From contig CACWJV010000178.1 in assembly GCA_902761265.1 (NCBI GenBank), positions 1 to 8,950 on the forward strand: a stretch of DNA of 8,950 nucleotides, read 5' to 3'. The stretch comes from Oscillospiraceae bacterium. GTDB taxonomy: Bacteria; Bacillota; Clostridia; Oscillospirales; Acutalibacteraceae. Position numbers and translations under genes: made by a program. Numbering within the stretch: position 1 is the first letter of the stretch; each line of letters begins with the position of its first letter. This document shows, in pieces, positions 5,345-8,950 of this stretch. A model generated the notes under the pieces. It was not told the origin of the DNA and did not search any database. It saw only the letters and a list, made by a program, of their open reading frames with translations.

Positions 5345-6739
5345 ATGGCAAACACCTATCTCGACTATTTCAAAGCGATCGCCGCGATCCCGCACGGCTC
5401 CGGCAACACCAAAGCGATCTCCGACTACTGTGTGGATTTTGCGAAACAGCGCGGCCTGCGGTATTTGCAGGACGAAAGCAATAACGTCATCATCTGGAAA
5501 GACGCGACCAACGGCTCCGACGAGACCGTGATTTTGCAAGGCCATCTCGACATGGTCTGTGTGCAAAAGGACGGGCGGAACATCGACTTTTTGCGCGACG
5601 GGCTCGCGCTGCGACAGGACGGCGACTTCCTGTTTGCCGACGGCACCACGCTCGGCGGCGACGACGGCATCGCCGTGGCCTATGCGCTGGCGATTCTCGA
5701 CAGCGACACGATCCGGCACCCGAACCTCGAAGTGGTCTTTACCGTGGACGAGGAGATCGGCATGCTCGGCGCGGCGGCGCTCGATCTGTCGCCGCTCAAA
5801 GGCAAGATGCTGATCAACGTGGATTCCGAAGACGAGGGCACGCTTTTGACCTCGTGCGCGGGCGGCGTGCGCGCCGATCTCAAATGGACTGCCGCCGACG
5901 AAAAGACAGCGGCAGGGGACTGCCTGCGTGTGACGCTCGACGGACTGCCGGGCGGCCACAGCGGCACGGAAATCGACAAAAACCACGAAAACGCGGTGCT
6001 GGTGCTTGCAAAGCTGTTGCAACGTGCGGGCGTGAAACGCCTCGTTTCCATCGACGGCGGCAGCGCAGACAACGCGATTCCGACGTCCTGCACGGCGGTG
6101 GTCAAAAACGAAGACGGCCTTTCGGAAACACTGGCTGCGCTGTTTGCCGACGCGAAAGCGGGCTTTGCCGCGAGCGAGCAAAGCGTGACGTTGACAACGG
6201 CAAACGCGGACGCGGCACCGGCGTTCAGCGAACCGGACACCGGGCATCTGCTGGCGCTGCTTTGCGATATGCCCAACGGCGTGATTGCCAGGAGCGAACA
6301 TGTGCCGGGACTGGTGCAAACCTCGCTGAACCTCGGCATGCTCGAAACGAAGGGCAACTGTGTTTTCACCGGCCACGCGCTGCGCAGCAGTGTGCAGGCG
6401 GAAAAAGAGCTGCTGCTGGCCGCGCTGACTGCCCACGCGGCGGTTTTCGGTGCGGCGGTGTCCACCTTCGGCGACTATCCGGCGTGGGAATATAAACCCG
6501 AAAGCCGCCTGCGCGACACGATTTTGCGCTGCTACGAGGCGCAGTACGGGCAGCCGATGGCGATCACGGCGATCCACGCGGGACTCGAATGCGGCATTTT
6601 CTGCGGCAAAAAGAGGGATCTCGACTGTGTGTCGATGGGGCCGGATATTTTTGACATCCACACCTATGACGAGCGGCTGTCACTCTCGTCGGCAAAGCGG
6701 ACGTACCAACTGCTTTGCAGCGTGCTGGAAGCGTTGTAA
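5345..6739 (+). CDS. pepD: Aminoacyl-histidine / Xaa-His dipeptidase PepD (peptidase family M20C)
   Basis: This 464-residue protein compares with about 485 for E. coli PepD. These cytosolic di-zinc enzymes hydrolyse dipeptides of broad specificity, including beta-alanyl- or aminoacyl-histidine, and recycle peptide-derived amino acids. Metal and catalytic residues visible: H67 and D69 in GHLDMV, D106 in LGGDDG (bridging metal ligand), E136-E137 in DEEIG (general base and metal ligand), D160 in NVDSEDEG, and H411 near the C-terminus in AIHAGLECG. GLPGGHSG (around 201-208) marks the lid/dimerisation domain inserted in M20 peptidases. There is no signal peptide. The gene lies 56 bases downstream of the EEP gene, separated from it by an intrinsic terminator, with too little space after the terminator for a promoter. 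Expression must come from read-through or from a promoter inside the EEP gene. Confidence 0.93.
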   Translation: MANTYLDYFKAIAAIPHGSGNTKAISDYCVDFAKQRGLRYLQDESNNVIIWKDATNGSDETVILQGHLDMVCVQKDGRNIDFLRDGLALRQDGDFLFADGTTLGGDDGIAVAYALAILDSDTIRHPNLEVVFTVDEEIGMLGAAALDLSPLKGKMLINVDSEDEGTLLTSCAGGVRADLKWTAADEKTAAGDCLRVTLDGLPGGHSGTEIDKNHENAVLVLAKLLQRAGVKRLVSIDGGSADNAIPTSCTAVVKNEDGLSETLAALFADAKAGFAASEQSVTLTTANADAAPAFSEPDTGHLLALLCDMPNGVIARSEHVPGLVQTSLNLGMLETKGNCVFTGHALRSSVQAEKELLLAALTAHAAVFGAAVSTFGDYPAWEYKPESRLRDTILRCYEAQYGQPMAITAIHAGLECGIFCGKKRDLDCVSMGPDIFDIHTYDERLSLSSAKRTYQLLCSVLEAL

Positions 6740-6757
6740 CAGATCATATCACGAAAC

Positions 6758-6783
6758 AAGCACCCCGGTTTTCCGGGGTGCTT
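6758..6783. terminator. Bidirectional terminator between convergent pepD and the rRNA methyltransferase
   Basis: A perfect 11-bp stem, AAGCACCCCGG / CCGGGGTGCTT, with loop TTTT, lies between genes that face each other. Read on the minus strand it is followed by GTTTCG, making the T-rich tail TTGTTT with the stem end. On the plus strand the T tract is poor (CGCTGTT). It probably ends both transcripts, more efficiently on the minus strand. Confidence 0.8.
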
Positions 6784-6807
6784 CGCTGTTGCCGGATGCC
6801 TGTCGGC

Positions 6808-8034
6808 TCACACAACCTGAAACAAATAAAACTTGAGATACTCCGTTTCCGGTACACCCCACAAAATCGGGTGGTCGGGGCTTTGGCGGCGGTCTTCAAT
6901 CTGCCGCAATTGCACACCGGCGTCTTTGGCGGCGTCGTGCAGCATCTTGCGGAACAGCTCGTCCGTCATAAAGTGGGAGCACGAACAGGTGGCAAGATAG
7001 CCGCCGCGGGGCAGCAGCTTCATCGCCTTGCGGTTGATCTCCTTGTAGCCGCGCCGGGCCGCGCGGACCGTGGCGCTGCTTTTGGTGAACGCCGGCGGGT
7101 CAAGGATGATGTAATCGTAGGTGCGGTCGTTCTGTTCATACAGGCGCGTCAGCAGATCGAACACGTTTTCGCACAGCGTGTCCACGTTGGAAAGTCCGTT
7201 GCGCGCGATATTCGCCTTTGTCAGCGCGATGGCGTCCTGCGAAATATCCACCGCCGTCACACGCTTTGCGCCCGCCTTTGCGCAATTGAGGGCAAACGCG
7301 CCGGTGTGGGTGAAGCAGTCGAGGACGGTTTTGCCTTTGGCAAGCCGGGCGGCGGCCAGGCGGTTGTATTTTTGGTCGAGGAAAAAGCCGGTCTTTTGTC
7401 CGTGCATATAGTCGACTTCATAGACGATGCCGTTTTCCGTCAGCAATAGCTTTCCGTCCAGATCGGTGCGAAGCCCCTGTGCTTCGAAAAAGCCGGTGCT
7501 TTGGGTCAGCCCTTCCTTTTCCCGGAGGGCGATGTCGTTGCGCTCATAGATCGCGTCGACGGGTGCACCCATTTCGGCGAGGAGCTTTGCCATCAGGGGA
7601 AAGAGGATTGTTTTTCGCTGCTCGATCCCGCGCGACATCGTCTGGGTGACCAATATGTTTTCAAACCGGTCGACTGTGAGACCCGGAAAGCCGTCCGCTT
7701 CGCCGAAGATCAGACGGCAGCAGCGAAAGTCGTCGCCCATGACGGTTTTGCGGTAGTCAAAGCAGTAGCGCAGCCGCCGCGCAAAAAACGAAAAATCAAA
7801 CGTGTCGTTGGCGTTGACCGACAAAATGCGCACGCGCATTTTGGAACGGCTGTTGTAAAACCCGGTGCCGAGATAGCGGCCTTTGCCGGTCAAAACGTCC
7901 ACAAGGTCGCCGTCTGCGGGTGTGCCGATCAGATCGCGCACCTCCTGTTCATAGACCCAGACGTGTCCGGCTTTTAAAAACGCGGCGCCTTTGTCGGTGA
8001 TGGTAACGATGGGGTAGTTGCGTTGTTGTTTCAT
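6808..8034 (-). CDS. rlmI: Class I SAM-dependent rRNA (cytosine-C5) methyltransferase, RlmI/YccW-like
   Basis: This 408-residue protein is close to E. coli RlmI (396), which makes m5C1962 in 23S rRNA. Seen: an N-terminal PUA domain (about 8-75, with LKAGHVWVYEQEV and YLGTGFYN), a central EEHEE-like region (about 80-205, including IYERND at 162-167), then a Rossmann methyltransferase domain. Motif I is VLDCFTHTGAFAL (237-249), motif II AVDIS (261-265), motif IV LDPPAF (311-316) and motif VI TCSCS (349-353), which contains the candidate catalytic cysteines 350/352. QKTGFFLDQ (213-221) is also typical. The ATG at 8034 is chosen because the PUA domain begins there and an imperfect Shine-Dalgarno (AAAAGAG) ends seven bases upstream. 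The gene lies 19 bases after the upstream gene on the same strand. Exact target nucleotide is inferred from the family. Confidence 0.9.
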   Translation of the reverse strand: MKQQRNYPIVTITDKGAAFLKAGHVWVYEQEVRDLIGTPADGDLVDVLTGKGRYLGTGFYNSRSKMRVRILSVNANDTFDFSFFARRLRYCFDYRKTVMGDDFRCCRLIFGEADGFPGLTVDRFENILVTQTMSRGIEQRKTILFPLMAKLLAEMGAPVDAIYERNDIALREKEGLTQSTGFFEAQGLRTDLDGKLLLTENGIVYEVDYMHGQKTGFFLDQKYNRLAAARLAKGKTVLDCFTHTGAFALNCAKAGAKRVTAVDISQDAIALTKANIARNGLSNVDTLCENVFDLLTRLYEQNDRTYDYIILDPPAFTKSSATVRAARRGYKEINRKAMKLLPRGGYLATCSCSHFMTDELFRKMLHDAAKDAGVQLRQIEDRRQSPDHPILWGVPETEYLKFYLFQVV

Positions 8035-8053
8035 AAGACAGCTCTTTTCCGTT

Positions 8054-8950
8054 TTAGTTTTGCAGCGCTGCCGGGCAGCACAGGACATCGGCAATCCGCG
8101 GCGCGAAGCCGACGCCGTCCCAGGCGTTTTCGCTGTCGTTGGTCAGCGTAATGGTGTTGCTGCCGCTTTGCAGCGAGACGGGGATGGCAAGGGTGGTGTA
8201 TTGGGTGAAGCTCATCGTGTTGCGGCAATAGCAGTTGCCGCGCTTTTCGCCGTTGACGCTGACGGTCACAAAGTCTTCCACCAGGTCGATATTGTAGGCG
8301 TGCACGCCGTTTTCGCGGCCGGAGGCGTAGGACAGCAGCAGCACATAATCGCCGGCCGTCGGCGCGTCAACGGTCAATTGCAGCCCGGCGTTTTCGCCGA
8401 AGCCGTCGTAATAGGCGGTGCCTTTTGCGTCGGCGGCAGTGATTGCGCCGCCAAACGGTGTCAGCGCTTTGGCCAGATTTTCGTCTGCCGGCTTTCGGTC
8501 ATCCGCTGTGACGCGCTGCAGCGCCGGGCGGTCCAGGACGTTGACGCCGCGCTTCAAAAACAGCACATCGCTGTCGCAGCGGTAGTAGCCGTCAGCCGGC
8601 GCCACGATCAAAAATCGGCCGGGCGTGCGGGTGTCGGGCTCAAAATATACCGGCGCGTTGTCGCTGTGGCGGCGGACAAGCAGACTGTCGAGCACATAGG
8701 TGCCGTCCTTGTGCGAGAGCGTGAGCGTATGGCTGCCGGCGGAAAGCTGCATCTGCAGCGTAAAAGCGCCGGTGTTTTCGCTGCGTACCGTGTTCGGCAG
8801 CAGGATTGTTTTTTCAAGATTGTCGAGCTGCATGCGCACTTCGGCTTCTTTGCGTTCGAGATCGCGCAGACCGTCCTTGTCTTTGCCGTAGATCAGCGTC
8901 AGGTCATACAGCCCGGCTTTGTCCACCCGGAAGGGCAGCGACACGCCGTC
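8054..8950 (-). CDS. C-terminal part of a multi-domain beta-sandwich (carbohydrate-binding-like) protein
   Basis: The gene enters from the right edge, and 298 residues plus stop are present. The open frame continues through 8950, and the in-frame GTG at 8944 is an internal valine, not a start. Residues 1-93 look like a CBM6/CBM35-type module: VDKAGLYDLTLIYG, an acidic/basic loop, then LSAGSHTLTLSHKDGTYVLDSLLV. Residues 98-140 hold a second sandwich-like strand pattern (GRFLIVAPADGYYRC, then FLKRGVNVLD). Residues 175-290 form another CBM-like module (TVDAPTAGDYVLLLSYASG, then SLQSGSNTITLTNDSENAWDGVGF). Such modules often sit at the C-terminus of exported glycoside hydrolases or lyases, so a catalytic domain may lie beyond the window. 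I cannot name the enzyme. Transcription probably continues into the rRNA methyltransferase gene 19 bases downstream. Confidence 0.6.
   Translation of the reverse strand, partial: DGVSLPFRVDKAGLYDLTLIYGKDKDGLRDLERKEAEVRMQLDNLEKTILLPNTVRSENTGAFTLQMQLSAGSHTLTLSHKDGTYVLDSLLVRRHSDNAPVYFEPDTRTPGRFLIVAPADGYYRCDSDVLFLKRGVNVLDRPALQRVTADDRKPADENLAKALTPFGGAITAADAKGTAYYDGFGENAGLQLTVDAPTAGDYVLLLSYASGRENGVHAYNIDLVEDFVTVSVNGEKRGNCYCRNTMSFTQYTTLAIPVSLQSGSNTITLTNDSENAWDGVGFAPRIADVLCCPAALQN

Noticed and set aside
5339..6661. Open frame on the minus strand (440 codons) opposite pepD
   Set aside because: Antisense shadow; the plus strand encodes an intact M20C peptidase with all metal ligands.
6715..7449. Plus-strand open frame (244 codons) across the convergent terminator and antisense to the methyltransferase
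   Set aside because: Overlaps the end of pepD and the terminator hairpin, and lies opposite the conserved Rossmann motifs. It has no ribosome binding site or domain.
8035..8094. Longer start for the rRNA methyltransferase
   Set aside because: The 20 extra residues overlap the end of the upstream gene and do not resemble the PUA domain start; 8034 matches the family length.
1..8950. tRNA/rRNA genes, CRISPR repeats, insertion sequences, riboswitches or prophage genes
   Set aside because: Looked for on both strands; no cloverleaf, array, transposase, terminal inverted repeat, or long structured leader was recognised.

Overview
The window looks like a chromosomal segment of a moderately GC-rich member of the Clostridia (Ruminococcaceae/Oscillospiraceae-like, possibly a gut bacterium). 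This rests on the strong AGGAGG-type ribosome binding sites, the TGnTATAAT extended -10 boxes, GC-rich third codon positions, and protein families typical of such genomes. Taxonomy is inferred, not demonstrated. There is no tRNA, rRNA, CRISPR array, transposase or other sign of a mobile element.

Layout: (1) 1-675, minus strand: 5' part of an LtrA-family membrane protein (TTG start) that runs off the left edge. (2) 676-893: divergent promoter region with one promoter facing each way; the two -10 regions carry the same 10-mer as an inverted repeat. (3) 894-5288, plus strand: four closely spaced genes encoding an SPFH protein with a zinc-ribbon tail, a double zinc-ribbon protein with a C-terminal membrane anchor, a secreted/membrane TPM-domain protein, and an endonuclease/exonuclease/phosphatase (EEP) family hydrolase with an N-terminal hydrophobic segment. 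A GC-rich terminator closes this block. (4) 5345-6739, plus strand: PepD-type (M20C) dipeptidase. (5) A strong hairpin at 6758-6783 lies between convergent genes. (6) 6808-8034, minus strand: RlmI-like 23S rRNA m5C methyltransferase. Upstream of it on the same strand is the 3' end (8054-8950) of a multi-domain beta-sandwich, carbohydrate-binding-like protein that runs off the right edge.

The most interesting part is 894-5288. The first three genes match by domain content the Bacillus subtilis ydjI, ydjG and ydjH products, partners of the PspA homologue YdjF in envelope stress. Here the order is I-G-H, no pspA gene is present in the window, and an EEP hydrolase is appended. A reasonable model is a membrane-surveillance module: an SPFH scaffold on the inner face of the membrane, recruited by the zinc-ribbon/TM and TPM/TM proteins, with an exported phosphodiesterase-fold enzyme acting at the envelope. 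The divergently transcribed LtrA membrane protein may belong to the same stress context. The pepD, rlmI and carbohydrate-binding genes look like ordinary housekeeping or accessory neighbours.
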